64,000 bases of DNA from Serratia nevei (GTDB taxonomy: Bacteria; Pseudomonadota; Gammaproteobacteria; Enterobacterales; Enterobacteriaceae): the NCBI RefSeq assembly GCF_037948395.1, contig NZ_CP149940.1, positions 2,728,001-2,792,000 on the forward strand. The letters are read 5' to 3'. Both the position numbers and the translations under genes were made by a program. This document shows positions 1 to 11,030 of the stretch, piece by piece (positions within the stretch are counted from its first letter, which is position 1; each line of letters begins with the position of its first letter). The notes beneath the pieces are model-generated. The model did not search any database. It was not told the DNA's origin and saw nothing but the letters and a program-made list of their open reading frames with translations.

Positions 1-222
1 GGCCTGCCGGAAGAGGTGATCCCCGATCTGGCCGAACACCTGCAGGCCGGCGTGGTGGTTCTGGGCACCCTGGGCCGCACCGGCATTTCGGCGGCCTTTA
101 TCGGCAACACCGCGGAACATGTGATCGACCATCTGAAATGCGATCTGCTGGTGATTAAGCCGGAGAACTTCAACTGCCCGATCGAGGCGGATGAAGACGA
201 TGAGCACGACGACGAAGATTAG
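1..222 (+). CDS. uspE: Universal stress protein UspE, C-terminal end (partial)
   Basis: Only the last 73 codons lie in the window; the reading frame is open to base 1, so the gene begins outside. The segment carries the Usp-fold signature of the second domain ([23 protein letters not shown], the G-x9-G-S/T-like nucleotide loop region, followed by CDLLVIKP), then an acidic tail rich in Asp and Glu. UspE is a tandem-domain universal stress protein of the cytoplasm linked to stress survival and motility in E. coli. It converges on pntB, with a terminator between them. The E. coli orthologue lies near pntAB as well, although in a different arrangement. Confidence 0.88.
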   Translation, partial: GLPEEVIPDLAEHLQAGVVVLGTLGRTGISAAFIGNTAEHVIDHLKCDLLVIKPENFNCPIEADEDDEHDDED

Positions 223-233
223 CCTTCACGCAT

Positions 234-269
234 AAAAAAATGGGCCGCTAATAAGCGGCCCGTTTTTTT
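234..269. terminator. Bidirectional terminator between uspE and pntB
   Basis: An 8-bp GC-rich stem (242-249 with 254-261, loop AATA) is flanked by an A-tract at 234-240 and a T-tract at 263-269. It can therefore end transcripts from both the converging uspE (+) and pntAB (-) units. Confidence 0.85.
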
Positions 270-279
270 GGTTGCTCAA

Positions 280-1674
280 CTACTTCTGCAATGCCCGCAG
301 AATCGCTTCCACGCTGTCTTTGGCATCGCCGAACAGCATCTGGGTGTTCTCCTTGAAGAACAGCGGGTTCTGCACGCCGGCGTAACCGGTGTTCATTGAG
401 CGTTTAAACGCGATCACGTTCTGCGCTTTCCACACTTCCAATACCGGCATGCCGGCGATCGGGCTGCGCGGATCTTCCAATGCCGCCGGGTTCACCGTGT
501 CGTTAGCGCCAATCACCAGCACGGTGTCGGTATCCGGGAAATCTTCGTTGATTTCATCCATCTCCAGCACCACGTCGTACGGCACCTTCGCCTCCGCCAG
601 CAGCACGTTCATGTGGCCCGGCAAACGCCCCGCGACCGGGTGAATGCCGAAGCGCACCTTCACGCCGCGCGCCCGCAGTTTCTCGGTGATTTCTGCCACC
701 GGATATTGCGCCTGCGCCACCGCCATGCCGTAACCCGGCGTGATGATCACCGAGGTGGAGTTCTTCAGCTGCTCGGCCACCTCTTCCGCCGTGGTTTCAC
801 GGTATTCGCCCATCTCTTCGGCATCGCCGGTAGACGAACCGTCACTGCCGAAACCGCCGGCGATCACGCTGATAAACGAGCGGTTCATTGCCTTACACAT
901 AATGTAAGACAGGATCGCCCCCGAAGAGCCCACCAGCGCGCCGGTGACGATCAGCAGATCGTTGCTCAGCATGAAGCCCGCCGCGGCCGCCGCCCACCCC
1001 GAGTAGGAGTTGAGCATCGACACCACCACCGGCATGTCGGCGCCGCCGATCGAGGCCACCAGATGCCAGCCGAACGCCAGTGCGATCGCCGTCATCAGCA
1101 GCAGCGTCACCACCTGCCAGCCCACGCTGTCGGTACGCACGAACGCCACCAGCAGCAGGAACGAGAGCACCAACGCCGCCAGATTCAGCTTGTGGCGGTT
1201 CGGCAGCATCAGCGGTTTGGAAGAGATGATGCCGCGCAGCTTGCCGAAGGCGACAATCGAACCGGTGAAGGTTACCGCGCCGATAAAGATACCGAGGAAC
1301 ACTTCGGTCAGATGGATATTCGCCATCACCGGCTCCATCGGCGCGCCGTGATCCAGGTAGCTGTTGAAACCGACCAGCACCGCTGCCAGGCCAACGAAGC
1401 TATGCAACACCGCCACCAGCTCCGGCATTTCGGTCATCTCGACCTTCTTGGCCAGATAGACGCCGATCGAGCCGCCGATGATCATGGCGATGATGATCCA
1501 GCCGACGTTGCCGGAATCCGGCCCCAGAATGGTGGCGATCAGCGCGATCGCCATACCGGCGACGCCGAACAGGTTGCCCTGCTTCGACGTTTCATGGCGC
1601 GACAGGCCCGCCAGGCTGAAAATAAACAAAATAGCGGCAACAATGTATGCAGCTGTAACCAATCCTCCAGACAT
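280..1674 (-). CDS. pntB: NAD(P) transhydrogenase subunit beta
   Basis: 464 residues, the normal length for PntB. The N-terminal half is a run of about nine hydrophobic segments (from [23 protein letters not shown] onward) forming the proton channel domain II; the C-terminal 180 residues form the NADP(H)-binding domain III with the segment [15 protein letters not shown]. Together with PntA it couples hydride transfer between NADH and NADP+ to proton translocation across the inner membrane, supplying NADPH. It lies 10 bp downstream of pntA and is surely co-transcribed. Confidence 0.97.
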   Translation of the reverse strand: MSGGLVTAAYIVAAILFIFSLAGLSRHETSKQGNLFGVAGMAIALIATILGPDSGNVGWIIIAMIIGGSIGVYLAKKVEMTEMPELVAVLHSFVGLAAVLVGFNSYLDHGAPMEPVMANIHLTEVFLGIFIGAVTFTGSIVAFGKLRGIISSKPLMLPNRHKLNLAALVLSFLLLVAFVRTDSVGWQVVTLLLMTAIALAFGWHLVASIGGADMPVVVSMLNSYSGWAAAAAGFMLSNDLLIVTGALVGSSGAILSYIMCKAMNRSFISVIAGGFGSDGSSTGDAEEMGEYRETTAEEVAEQLKNSTSVIITPGYGMAVAQAQYPVAEITEKLRARGVKVRFGIHPVAGRLPGHMNVLLAEAKVPYDVVLEMDEINEDFPDTDTVLVIGANDTVNPAALEDPRSPIAGMPVLEVWKAQNVIAFKRSMNTGYAGVQNPLFFKENTQMLFGDAKDSVEAILRALQK

Positions 1675-1684
1675 TTGTTACCCC

Positions 1685-3751
<2,067 letters not shown>

Positions 3752-4702
3752 ATGAAGCTGAAGACCACGATCATCGCGTCAGCCTTGTTATCACTCACCG
3801 CGCTGTCTGCTCATGCGGCGCAAGAGTTAACTCCTGAGAAAGCAGCGGCGCTGAAGCCGTTTGATCGCATCACGATTACCGGCCGCTTCAATGCCATCAA
3901 TGAAGCCGTCGACGCCGTATCCCGCCGTGCAGACAAACTGGGTGCAGATTCCTTCTATATCCAGGACAGCAACAACAGCAACAACGGCGGCAACTGGCGC
4001 GTCACCGCAGACCTTTATCATAAAGATGCGCCAGAAGTGAGCAAAACACCAAAATACCGCGTATTTAACGGCGTGAACGAACTGCCTAAAGATGAAGCCT
4101 ATCTGCTGGAGCCTTACGATACCGTGAGCGTCAGCGGTTTCTACCGCAGCCAGCCGGACATCAACGACGCCATCTCCAAAGAAGCGAAGAAAAAAGGCGC
4201 TGCATCCTTCTTCATCGTGCGCCAGGTTGACGCCAACTCCGGCGGTAATCAGTTCGTCACCGCCTACATCTATAAGGCCGATGCGCCAAAACGCCGCGTG
4301 CAGAGCCCGGATGCCATTCCGGCCGATTCTGACGCCGGCCGCGCCGCGCTGGCCGCCGGTGGCGCCGCTGCCGCGAAAGTCGAAATCCCTGGCGTCGCGT
4401 CTTCCGGTTCGCCAAGCCGCGACGTGGGCCGTTTCTTCGAAACCCAGTCCTCTACCGGCCAGCGCTATACCGTCACGCTGCCTAACGGCACCAAGATCCA
4501 GGAAGTGAACAACGTGACCGCCGCGCAGATGGTGCCGTTCGATTCCGTCACCTTCACCGGCCACTTCAACAGCATGACCGATGTCTCCACCGAAGTGGCG
4601 AAACGCGCGGCCGAGAAAGGCGCCAAGTACTACCACGTCACCCGTCAGTGGCAGAACAAGAGCGGCGGCAACCTGACCGTCAGCGCCGATCTGTTCAAAT
4701 AA
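3752..4702 (+). CDS. ydgH: YdgH-type periplasmic protein with three DUF1471 modules
   Basis: 316 residues with a signal peptide (MKLKTTIIASALLSLTALSAHA, cleavage after AHA). Three copies of the roughly 55-residue BhsA/McbA (DUF1471) module are visible, each containing a phrase like FDRITITGRFN or YDTVSVSGFYRS followed by A..KGA..F/Y and GGN..V.A.L/IYK, near residues 35-90, 120-175 and 260-315. YdgH is a stress-linked envelope protein of unknown biochemical role. The gene stands alone, with Shine-Dalgarno AAAGGA before the ATG and a terminator behind the stop. Confidence 0.93.
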   Translation: MKLKTTIIASALLSLTALSAHAAQELTPEKAAALKPFDRITITGRFNAINEAVDAVSRRADKLGADSFYIQDSNNSNNGGNWRVTADLYHKDAPEVSKTPKYRVFNGVNELPKDEAYLLEPYDTVSVSGFYRSQPDINDAISKEAKKKGAASFFIVRQVDANSGGNQFVTAYIYKADAPKRRVQSPDAIPADSDAGRAALAAGGAAAAKVEIPGVASSGSPSRDVGRFFETQSSTGQRYTVTLPNGTKIQEVNNVTAAQMVPFDSVTFTGHFNSMTDVSTEVAKRAAEKGAKYYHVTRQWQNKSGGNLTVSADLFK

Positions 4703-4724
4703 AACCCGCTTTTCGGTTTACCAT

Positions 4725-4750
4725 CGGGCAGCCCTTGAGCTGCCCGTTTT
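4725..4750 (+). terminator. Terminator of ydgH
   Basis: 8-bp perfect stem CGGGCAGC/GCTGCCCG (4725-4732 with 4739-4746), 6-nt loop, then four T. Confidence 0.82.
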
Positions 4751-4946
4751 TATTGCCGCTTTTTTCATCGCACGTTGAATAGTTTTTTGTAAATTCCGCA
4801 TATTCAATCATTGCATCTCTAATCATCCCTCCGTAAAATTTGCGCCAATTTTTAGGGCTATTGTCTATTCGCGCAGTGGTTGTTAATACATTGTTGCCGC
4901 CAAGCAGTTCCCTTCCAGTTGTTTATTCTGCGTTCAGGATCCGTCA

Positions 4947-6338
4947 TTGGAAAAAAAACTCGGTCTTACCGCGCTAACCGCTTTGGTGCTCAGCTCGATG
5001 CTGGGCGCCGGCGTGTTCAGTCTGCCGCAAAACATGGCGCAGGTCGCCAGCCCCGCCGCGCTGCTGCTGGGCTGGGGGATCACCGGCGTCGGCATTCTGT
5101 TTTTGGCCTTCGCCATGCTGCTGCTTACGCGTTTGCGTCCGGATCTGGACGGCGGCATCTTCACCTACGCCAAGGAAGGGTTCGGCGAGCTGGTGGGCTT
5201 CTGCTCCGCCTGGGGTTACTGGCTGTGCGCCGTGATCGCCAACGTCTCGTACCTGGTGATCGTGTTCGCGGCGCTGAGTATCTTCACCGATCGCGGCGGC
5301 AGCGTCATTCTCGGTGACGGCAATACCTGGCAGGCGCTGATCGCCGAATCCGCCCTGCTGTGGATCGTGCATGCGCTGGTGCTGCGCGGCGTGCAAACCG
5401 CGGCCAGCATCAATCTGGCGGCCACCCTGGCCAAGCTGCTGCCGCTGGGGATGTTCGCCGTTCTGGCGGCGATCGCCTTTAAAATGGACGTGTTCACGCT
5501 GGATTTCAAAGGCATCGCCCTCGGCAAGCCGGTGTGGGAACAGGTCAAGGACACCATGCTGATCACTCTGTGGGTGTTTATCGGCGTGGAAGGCGCCGTG
5601 GTGGTTTCCGCCCGCGCCCGCAATAAGAAAGACGTGGGCCGCGCCACCATGCTGGCGGTGCTGTCGGCGCTGGCGGTGTATCTGATGGTCACGTTGCTGT
5701 CGCTGGGCGTGGTGCCGCGCAGCGAACTGGCCGAAATGCGCAACCCGTCGATGGCGGTGCTGATGGTGGAACTGATCGGCCCGTGGGGAGACGTGCTTAT
5801 CGCCGCCGGCCTGATCATTTCCGTGTGCGGCGCCTACCTGAGCTGGACCATCATGGCGGCCGAAGTGCCGCTGCTGGCCGCGCAGCACGGCGCGTTTCCG
5901 CGCGTGTTCGGCAAGCAGAACTGCCATCACGCCCCGTCCTCTTCGCTGTGGCTGACCAACATTGCAGTGCAGCTGGCGCTGGTGCTGATCTGGCTGACCG
6001 GCAGCAACTACAACTCGCTGTTGACCATCGCTTCAGAAATGATCCTGGTGCCTTACTTCCTGGTCGGCGCGTTTCTGTTCAAGGTGGCTTACCGCCGCCG
6101 CGACAAGCGCCTGATCTTCGCCGCGACCGGCGCCTGCGTCTATGGTTTGTGGCTGCTGTACGCGTCCGGGCTGATGCACCTGCTGATGTCGGTGCTGCTG
6201 TATGCGCCAGGGCTGTTGGTGTTCATGTATGCCCGCCGCGGCCACCGGGATATCAATCTGCTGAATCGCCTGGAAAAGAGCAGCATCTTCTTGCTGCTGG
6301 TGGCCACGCTGCCTGCCGGCTGGTTTATGTTGCACTAA
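4947..6338 (+). CDS. ydgI: Basic amino acid/polyamine antiporter YdgI (ArcD-like)
   Basis: 463 residues, about twelve hydrophobic segments, of the APC superfamily. The N terminus (EKKLGLTALTALVLSSMLGAG) contains the family glycine-rich loop SSMLGAGVFSLPQ of helix 1. The start is a TTG preceded by AGGA 7 bases upstream; the protein from there aligns from its first residues with E. coli YdgI, which supports the rare start. Related proteins exchange arginine for ornithine, or other basic amino acids, across the inner membrane; the substrate here is inferred, not shown. Confidence 0.9.
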   Translation: MEKKLGLTALTALVLSSMLGAGVFSLPQNMAQVASPAALLLGWGITGVGILFLAFAMLLLTRLRPDLDGGIFTYAKEGFGELVGFCSAWGYWLCAVIANVSYLVIVFAALSIFTDRGGSVILGDGNTWQALIAESALLWIVHALVLRGVQTAASINLAATLAKLLPLGMFAVLAAIAFKMDVFTLDFKGIALGKPVWEQVKDTMLITLWVFIGVEGAVVVSARARNKKDVGRATMLAVLSALAVYLMVTLLSLGVVPRSELAEMRNPSMAVLMVELIGPWGDVLIAAGLIISVCGAYLSWTIMAAEVPLLAAQHGAFPRVFGKQNCHHAPSSSLWLTNIAVQLALVLIWLTGSNYNSLLTIASEMILVPYFLVGAFLFKVAYRRRDKRLIFAATGACVYGLWLLYASGLMHLLMSVLLYAPGLLVFMYARRGHRDINLLNRLEKSSIFLLLVATLPAGWFMLH

Positions 6339-6349
6339 CATCGTCTGCC

Positions 6350-6380
6350 AATGCGGCTGCCCTGCAGCCGCATTTCGTTT
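6350..6380 (+). terminator. Terminator of ydgI
   Basis: 10-bp perfect stem (6350-6359 with 6365-6374), 5-nt loop, followed by a short T-rich tail. Confidence 0.7.
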
Positions 6381-6450
6381 CGCCGCTTCCCTCTTTTTTA
6401 CCTCTCTCCCCGTTGTTGATCGGTCAATTGCCATGCTTGCGATCTTAAAT

Positions 6451-6469
6451 GCAATTAATTATCATTATC
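6451..6469. promoter_or_regulatory. Fur-like box
   Basis: Bases 6451-6469 match 14 of 19 positions of the canonical Fur consensus GATAATGATAATCATTATC, with the whole right half (ATCATTATC) intact. It sits about 90 bp upstream of the 6562 gene start, in an AT-rich promoter stretch. Known: such boxes bind Fur-Fe(II) and repress under iron plenty. Inferred: iron control of the following two genes. Confidence 0.6.
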
Positions 6470-6561
6470 ATTTATAGCATCACCGGCAGGACACAGGTGA
6501 GGCCCCCGATGGCAAACATCAGGAGGTCTTGTTAAGACAGGCTGAAAATGGAAGGAATTTC

Positions 6562-7047
6562 ATGGCTGAAAAACTGCTGCACGCACTCCCCCTGTTTGCC
6601 GCCTGGGAAGCGCTGATCGCCGAAGGCAACACGGCGTTCAATCAGCAATGCGATCGCCTGGCAATGACGCACTATCAACAGGCGCTGGAAGTCGCTCAGG
6701 CGATCCTCGCCGAGAAACCCTGGCTAAATGCGGACTATACCGCCAGATTTGAAGCGCTGAATCTTTTCGAGTCAGCCCTTGCCGCGCTGATCGTCACGTT
6801 CAACAACATGACCCATCTGCGCCTGCGGCAAAAGCCTCTGCGCGGCGTTGAGCCGCACGTGCATCAGGCCCGGCTCGCCATCGAGCAGGTGATGGACGAT
6901 ACCTCGCTGTGCGAACAGATGCAGCAGGTCGCAGAACGGCACCTGCTGCGTTTCCGAATAGAGACGCTGCAGGTGCTGCGCGAACACCGGCTGCCGGAAA
7001 CCAGCGTCTGCGCACCCACGGTAAACCATTCCGCCACCGTGCATTAA
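6562..7047 (+). CDS. Small tetratricopeptide-like protein, possibly DUF2753-type, Fur-box linked
   Basis: 161 residues from the ATG at 6562, which has GGAAGGA 6-7 bases ahead. An in-frame TTG at 6529 would add 11 residues but sits one base from the AGGAGGT motif, too close to use it. The first 60 residues resemble one TPR helix pair (AWEALIAEGNTAFNQQCDRLAMTHYQQALEVAQAI split over two helices); the rest is helical with scattered His. No signal peptide or membrane segment. It recalls small DUF2753-type proteins of Vibrio, but this is from memory. It heads a two-gene unit with the FMN-binding-fold gene 33 bp downstream and lies behind a Fur-like box. Confidence 0.72.
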   Translation: MAEKLLHALPLFAAWEALIAEGNTAFNQQCDRLAMTHYQQALEVAQAILAEKPWLNADYTARFEALNLFESALAALIVTFNNMTHLRLRQKPLRGVEPHVHQARLAIEQVMDDTSLCEQMQQVAERHLLRFRIETLQVLREHRLPETSVCAPTVNHSATVH

Positions 7048-7080
7048 CAACGACACCACGACCTGAGGGGTAATCTGCCA

Positions 7081-7476
7081 ATGAATGAATTGAATGACGA
7101 CATGAAGAAAATGCTGGCCAAACAGCTGCCTGTACAGGCAACCAGCAGCCCGAACGGCGTGCCCGATATCGGCCCCAAACGTTCTCTGCGCCTCTATGAT
7201 GACCGTACGCTGATTTACAACGAAAATACCGGTGGCCAGACGCTGCAAAATATCAGGGAGGGATCGAAAATGGCCGTCGTGGTCATCGACCGCGAGGCGC
7301 TGGACGGTTACCGCTTCGTCGGCACCCCGGAACTGTTCCTGGCGGGCAAGCCGTTTGACGACGCGTTGGCATTTGCAGAAAAAAATGGAATGAAGCCGCC
7401 GAAATACGCGGTGCTCATTCATATAGACAGTATTTATACCCTGCGCTCCGGCCCCAATGCCGGGACCCGGCTTTAA
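7081..7476 (+). CDS. Pyridoxamine 5'-phosphate oxidase-like (split-barrel FMN-binding) protein
   Basis: 131 residues with Shine-Dalgarno GAGGGG. The pattern fits the small split-barrel family: an N-terminal helix (LNDDMKKMLAKQLPVQATSS), strands PNGVPDIGPKRSLRLYDDRTLIYNE, then GSKMAVVVIDREALDGYRFVGTPELF, and a C-terminal strand YAVLIHIDSIYTLRSG. Members bind FMN or F420 and act as small oxidoreductases or flavin carriers; the exact substrate cannot be read. Second gene of the Fur-box unit, so a role in iron or haem handling, or in iron-starvation redox balance, is an inference only. Confidence 0.8.
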   Translation: MNELNDDMKKMLAKQLPVQATSSPNGVPDIGPKRSLRLYDDRTLIYNENTGGQTLQNIREGSKMAVVVIDREALDGYRFVGTPELFLAGKPFDDALAFAEKNGMKPPKYAVLIHIDSIYTLRSGPNAGTRL

Positions 7477-7506
7477 AGGCAGGCCGCTACGCAGCGCGGA
7501 ATTTCA

Positions 7507-7554
7507 CGTTCATGGTTAGGCCATCGCGGTCAGTCAATTGCCTAACCATGAACG
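7507..7554. repeat. 15-bp perfect inverted repeat
   Basis: Arms CGTTCATGGTTAGGC (7507-7521) and its exact complement (7540-7554) are separated by 18 bases. It lies between the convergent 7081 gene and the 7577 gene. There is no T-tract, so it is not a classic terminator. Confidence 0.8.
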
Positions 7555-7576
7555 GGCGGCCGGTCGATGCAACCGG

Positions 7577-7987
7577 TCAGCTTTTAGGGGGAATGGTGAC
7601 GGTCATACGCTCACCCACCAGGGCAATCGCGATGCCTTCCGCGCACTCTTTCTGAATGGCCGCCAGCTGTTGAGTCTCCAGTGCATAGGGCAGCTGAATA
7701 TCAAACACCGTCAGGCCCTGCTGCTGCGCCAGGTCAATCAGGCGCACGATATTGGTTTCATCGCTGACCTGCGTTGACACCACCTGCAGCGCCAGCTCTT
7801 TCAACTGCTCTTTGCGCGTTTGTGACGTGGTCACGCGCGATTTCAACACCATGCCGAAGATCGGCATCACACCATAAATAGCATCAACAAAGCGCCAGTG
7901 CTTCCTGCACGATGCGGACAGAAAATCCATGTAGTCGAAACAGATTTTCTCACTGCGCGCGATGGATGCAAGGTGATTGCTGTTCAT
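7577..7987 (-). CDS. Hypothetical protein
   Basis: 136 residues, not recognised. The N-terminal third is hydrophobic-aromatic (KICFDYMDFLSASCRKHW, then FVDAIYGVMPIFGMVL), but not long enough for a confident membrane helix; the rest looks like an alpha/beta domain (VVSTQVSDETNIVRLIDLAQQQG, then FDIQLPYALETQQLAAIQKE) ending in MTVTIPPKS. Possible Shine-Dalgarno AGAGGA lies 11-12 bases before ATG. The gene converges on the Fur-box unit and is divergent from folM. Confidence 0.6.
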   Translation of the reverse strand: MNSNHLASIARSEKICFDYMDFLSASCRKHWRFVDAIYGVMPIFGMVLKSRVTTSQTRKEQLKELALQVVSTQVSDETNIVRLIDLAQQQGLTVFDIQLPYALETQQLAAIQKECAEGIAIALVGERMTVTIPPKS

Positions 7988-8118
7988 CCCCTCATTCCTC
8001 TCATGGCCAGTGTTAACCCGTGGTCTTTCAAGCCGCCGCCGGGCGACAACCTGAAATGCATTGGGGATCTTACATCCAGAAATGGATAATCATGCGAAGC
8101 TTTAACGACTTTCCGCCG

Positions 8119-8124
8119 TATAAT
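8119..8124 (+). promoter_or_regulatory. Candidate -10 box for folM
   Basis: A perfect TATAAT at 8119-8124, 48 bp upstream of the folM start. No convincing -35 hexamer at the usual spacing was found, so only the -10 is offered. Confidence 0.45.
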
Positions 8125-8171
8125 GGCATAATTCCCCTATTGTTTGCCAGTCTGTCCAGGAGCTTTAATCA

Positions 8172-8894
8172 ATGGAACACCCCAACTCTGCCCCGGTGCT
8201 GATTACCGGCGGCGCGCGGCGCATCGGGCTGGCGCTCGCCAAAGCGTTTCTCGAGCGCGGCGTTCCCGTCATCATCGCCTATCGCAGCGAATATCCGGCG
8301 ATGGCCGAGTTGAAAACCTTGGGCGCCTGCTGCATTCAGGGCGACTTTTCCACGCACGAAGGCATCTACCTTTTCGCCGACCGGGTGCGGCAGGTGGCGC
8401 CTAAACTGCGCGCGGTGATCCACAACGCCAGCGCCTGGCAGGCCGAGTCGCCGGAGGTGCCGCCGGAGCAGGTAATGGCGGCGATGCTGCAGATTCACGT
8501 CTATACGCCCTATTTGCTCAATCAGCTGCTCGAATCCTGCCTGACCGGCCAGGGCCAGGCCGGTGCCGACATCATCCATCTGACCGACTACGTGGTGGAA
8601 AAAGGCAGCGACAAACACATCGCCTATGCCGCCAGCAAGGCCGCGCTGGACAATATGACCCGTTCATTTGCCCGCAAGCTGGCGCCGGAGGTCAAGGTCA
8701 ACGCCATCGCGCCGGCGCTGATCATCTTCAATGCGGGCGACGATGAAGCCTATCGCCAGCAGGCGTTGGCGAAGTCGCTGATGAAGGTAGCGCCGGGCGA
8801 GAGCGAAGTGGTCAACCTGGTGAACTACCTGCTGGAGAGCCGCTACGTGACCGGCCGCACCCACGGCGTCGACGGCGGGCGGCCGCTACGCTGA
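8172..8894 (+). CDS. folM: Dihydromonapterin reductase FolM
   Basis: 240-residue short-chain dehydrogenase/reductase. Visible: the variant nucleotide motif TGGARRIG near the N terminus (TGxxxRIG, where the Arg pair signals NADPH preference), HNAS after strand 4, the catalytic Tyr-Lys pair in YAASKAAL, and the C-terminal DGGRPLR. FolM reduces dihydromonapterin to tetrahydromonapterin and has side activity on dihydrofolate. Shine-Dalgarno AGGAG lies 10 bases before the ATG. It precedes rstAB, as in E. coli. Confidence 0.94.
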   Translation: MEHPNSAPVLITGGARRIGLALAKAFLERGVPVIIAYRSEYPAMAELKTLGACCIQGDFSTHEGIYLFADRVRQVAPKLRAVIHNASAWQAESPEVPPEQVMAAMLQIHVYTPYLLNQLLESCLTGQGQAGADIIHLTDYVVEKGSDKHIAYAASKAALDNMTRSFARKLAPEVKVNAIAPALIIFNAGDDEAYRQQALAKSLMKVAPGESEVVNLVNYLLESRYVTGRTHGVDGGRPLR

Positions 8895-8969
8895 CGCAAA
8901 GATCCGCATGGCGCATCCTCGCGGGCCGCGCTATGCTGAAATCCGCTTTTCTTATTAAAACACGGGCAT

Positions 8970-9695
8970 ATGCATAAAATTGTTTTTGTGGAAGACGATC
9001 CTGAAGTCGGCAAACTGATCGCCGCCTATCTGGGCAAACACGACATCGAGGTGCTGATCGAACCGCGCGGCGACAGCGCGCAGGCGCGCATCGAGCGCGA
9101 GCAACCCGATTTGGTGCTGTTGGACATCATGCTGCCCGGCAAAGACGGCATGACGCTGTGCCGCGATCTGCGCCCCACCTTCCCCGGCCCGATCGTGCTG
9201 CTCACCTCGCTCGACAGCGACATGAACCATATCCTGTCGCTGGAAATGGGCGCCAACGACTATATCCTGAAAACCACGCCGCCAGCGGTGTTGCTGGCGC
9301 GCCTGCGTTTGCACCTGCGCCAACACAGCCAGCAGCCGAAAGAAGAGTCGGTTCAGCCGCTCACCCAGCACAACGCGCTGCATTTCGGGCTGTTGTGCAT
9401 CGATCCGGTCAACCGGCAGGTCACACTGGGCGAAGAAACCGTCACCCTGTCCACCTCGGATTTCGATTTGCTGTGGGAACTGGCGACCCACGCCGGGCAG
9501 ATCATGGATCGCGAGGCGCTGCTGCAAAACCTTCGCGGCGTGAGCTATGACGGTATGGACCGCAGCATCGACGTGGCGATCTCCCGCCTGCGCCGCAAGC
9601 TGTACGACAATGCGCTGGAACCGTTCCGTATCAAGACCGTGCGCAATAAAGGTTATCTGTTCGCCCCTAACGCCTGGGCATCGGTGCAACAATGA
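8970..9695 (+). CDS. rstA: Response regulator RstA
   Basis: 241 residues: an N-terminal receiver domain with the acidic pair EDD near residue 8-10 and phospho-acceptor Asp52 in DLVLLDIMLPG, then an OmpR/PhoB winged helix ending KTVRNKGYLFAPN. It partners RstB; known RstA targets in E. coli include asr, and a matching operator is present 4 kb downstream. The last codons overlap the rstB start by 4 bp (ATGA), implying translational coupling. Confidence 0.96.
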   Translation: MHKIVFVEDDPEVGKLIAAYLGKHDIEVLIEPRGDSAQARIEREQPDLVLLDIMLPGKDGMTLCRDLRPTFPGPIVLLTSLDSDMNHILSLEMGANDYILKTTPPAVLLARLRLHLRQHSQQPKEESVQPLTQHNALHFGLLCIDPVNRQVTLGEETVTLSTSDFDLLWELATHAGQIMDREALLQNLRGVSYDGMDRSIDVAISRLRRKLYDNALEPFRIKTVRNKGYLFAPNAWASVQQ

Positions 9696-10996
9696 GAAAA
9701 CTTTTCGTCCAGTTCTTCCTGTTGCTGTTCGTCTGTTTTCTGGTGATGGCGATGCTGGTCGGCCTGGTGTACAAAGTGACCGCCGAGCGCGCCGGCCGCC
9801 AGTCGATGGACGATCTGATGAAAAGTTCGCTGTATCTGATGCGCAGCGAGCTGCGCGAAATCCCGCTGAAGGACTGGAACAAGACCATCGCTACGCTGGA
9901 TCTCAACCTGTCGTTCAAGCTGCATATCGAGCCGCTCGGCAAACAGGAGCTGAGCGAGGATCTGAAAAAACGGCTGCGGCTGGGGGAAATCATCGCCCTC
10001 GACGATCAGTACACCTTTATGCAGCGCATTCCGCGCAGCCACTACGTGTTGGTGGTCGGCCCCATTCCTTATCTGTTCTATCTGCATCAGATGCGCCTGC
10101 TGGATCTGGTGTTGCTGGTGTTTATCGGCATGTCGCTGGCGCTGCCGGTGTTTCTGTGGATGCGGCCGCACTGGCAAGACCTGCTCAAGCTGGAAAACGC
10201 CGCCCAGCGGCTCGGCGCCGGGCATCTGGATGAACGTACCCACTTCGATCCCACCTCCAGCCTGAGCCGGCTCGGCGTGGCGTTCAACCAGATGGCCGAC
10301 AACGTCAACACCCTGATCGCCAGCAAGAAACAGCTGATCGACGGCATCGCCCACGAGCTGCGCACGCCGCTGGTGCGCCTGCGTTACCGGCTCGAAATGA
10401 GCGATAACCTGTCCGAAAGCGAGCAGCAGGCGCTGAACCGCGATATCGGCCAGCTGGAGTCGCTGATCGACGAGCTGCTGACCTATGCCCGTCTGGACCG
10501 TCCGCAGGTTGCGTTAAACATTGGACCCATCGATCTGCCAAAGTGGCTCGAGGACAAGGTCGATGATATCCGTCTTATTCATCAGGAACGCGACATCCAG
10601 CTCGATATCCCGCACGTCGGCGACTTCGGCGGCGTCGATCTGCGCCTGATGGAGCGCGTGCTCGACAACCTGGTCAACAACGCGCTGCGCTATTCCGAAC
10701 AGCGTCTGCGCGTGGGGCTGTGGTTTGACGGCGACCTCGCCTGCTTGCAGGTCGAGGATGACGGGCCGGGCATCCCGCCGGAAGAGCGCGAACGGGTGTT
10801 TGAACCTTTCGTCCGTCTCGACCCCAGCCGCGATCGCGCTACCGGCGGCTGCGGGTTGGGGCTGGCCATCGTCCATTCCATCGCCGTCGCCTACCAGGGA
10901 CAGGTGTTCGTCGAAGGCAGTTCGCTCGGCGGCGCCAGCTTCCGTTTCTGCTGGCCGGTGAAGCCGACATTCAGTTTAAAAGCCGATCTGGCGTAA
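9692..10996 (+). CDS. rstB: Sensor histidine kinase RstB
   Basis: 434 residues: membrane segment at 5-27, a periplasmic loop of about 110 residues, second membrane segment near 137-154, HAMP region, then the kinase core with phospho-acceptor His221 in GIAHELRTPLVRLR. The N box NLVNNALRYSE, G1 box DDGPGIP and G2 box GGCGLGLAIVHS are intact. It acts at the inner membrane with RstA; in E. coli the pair is induced by PhoPQ and acid. Confidence 0.96.
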   Translation: MRKLFVQFFLLLFVCFLVMAMLVGLVYKVTAERAGRQSMDDLMKSSLYLMRSELREIPLKDWNKTIATLDLNLSFKLHIEPLGKQELSEDLKKRLRLGEIIALDDQYTFMQRIPRSHYVLVVGPIPYLFYLHQMRLLDLVLLVFIGMSLALPVFLWMRPHWQDLLKLENAAQRLGAGHLDERTHFDPTSSLSRLGVAFNQMADNVNTLIASKKQLIDGIAHELRTPLVRLRYRLEMSDNLSESEQQALNRDIGQLESLIDELLTYARLDRPQVALNIGPIDLPKWLEDKVDDIRLIHQERDIQLDIPHVGDFGGVDLRLMERVLDNLVNNALRYSEQRLRVGLWFDGDLACLQVEDDGPGIPPEERERVFEPFVRLDPSRDRATGGCGLGLAIVHSIAVAYQGQVFVEGSSLGGASFRFCWPVKPTFSLKADLA

Positions 10997-11030
10997 TACC
11001 GCCGGACCTTCTCATTGGAGCCGAATAATA

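Noticed and set aside
6509..6535. 8-codon micro-ORF (MANIRRSC) in the Fur-box leader
   Set aside because: Too short to support by sequence alone; its AGGAGG codons simply look like a Shine-Dalgarno.
8895..8969. PhoP box before rstA
   Set aside because: Looked for (T)GTTTA direct repeats because E. coli rstA is PhoP-regulated; no acceptable pair was seen in the 75 bp.
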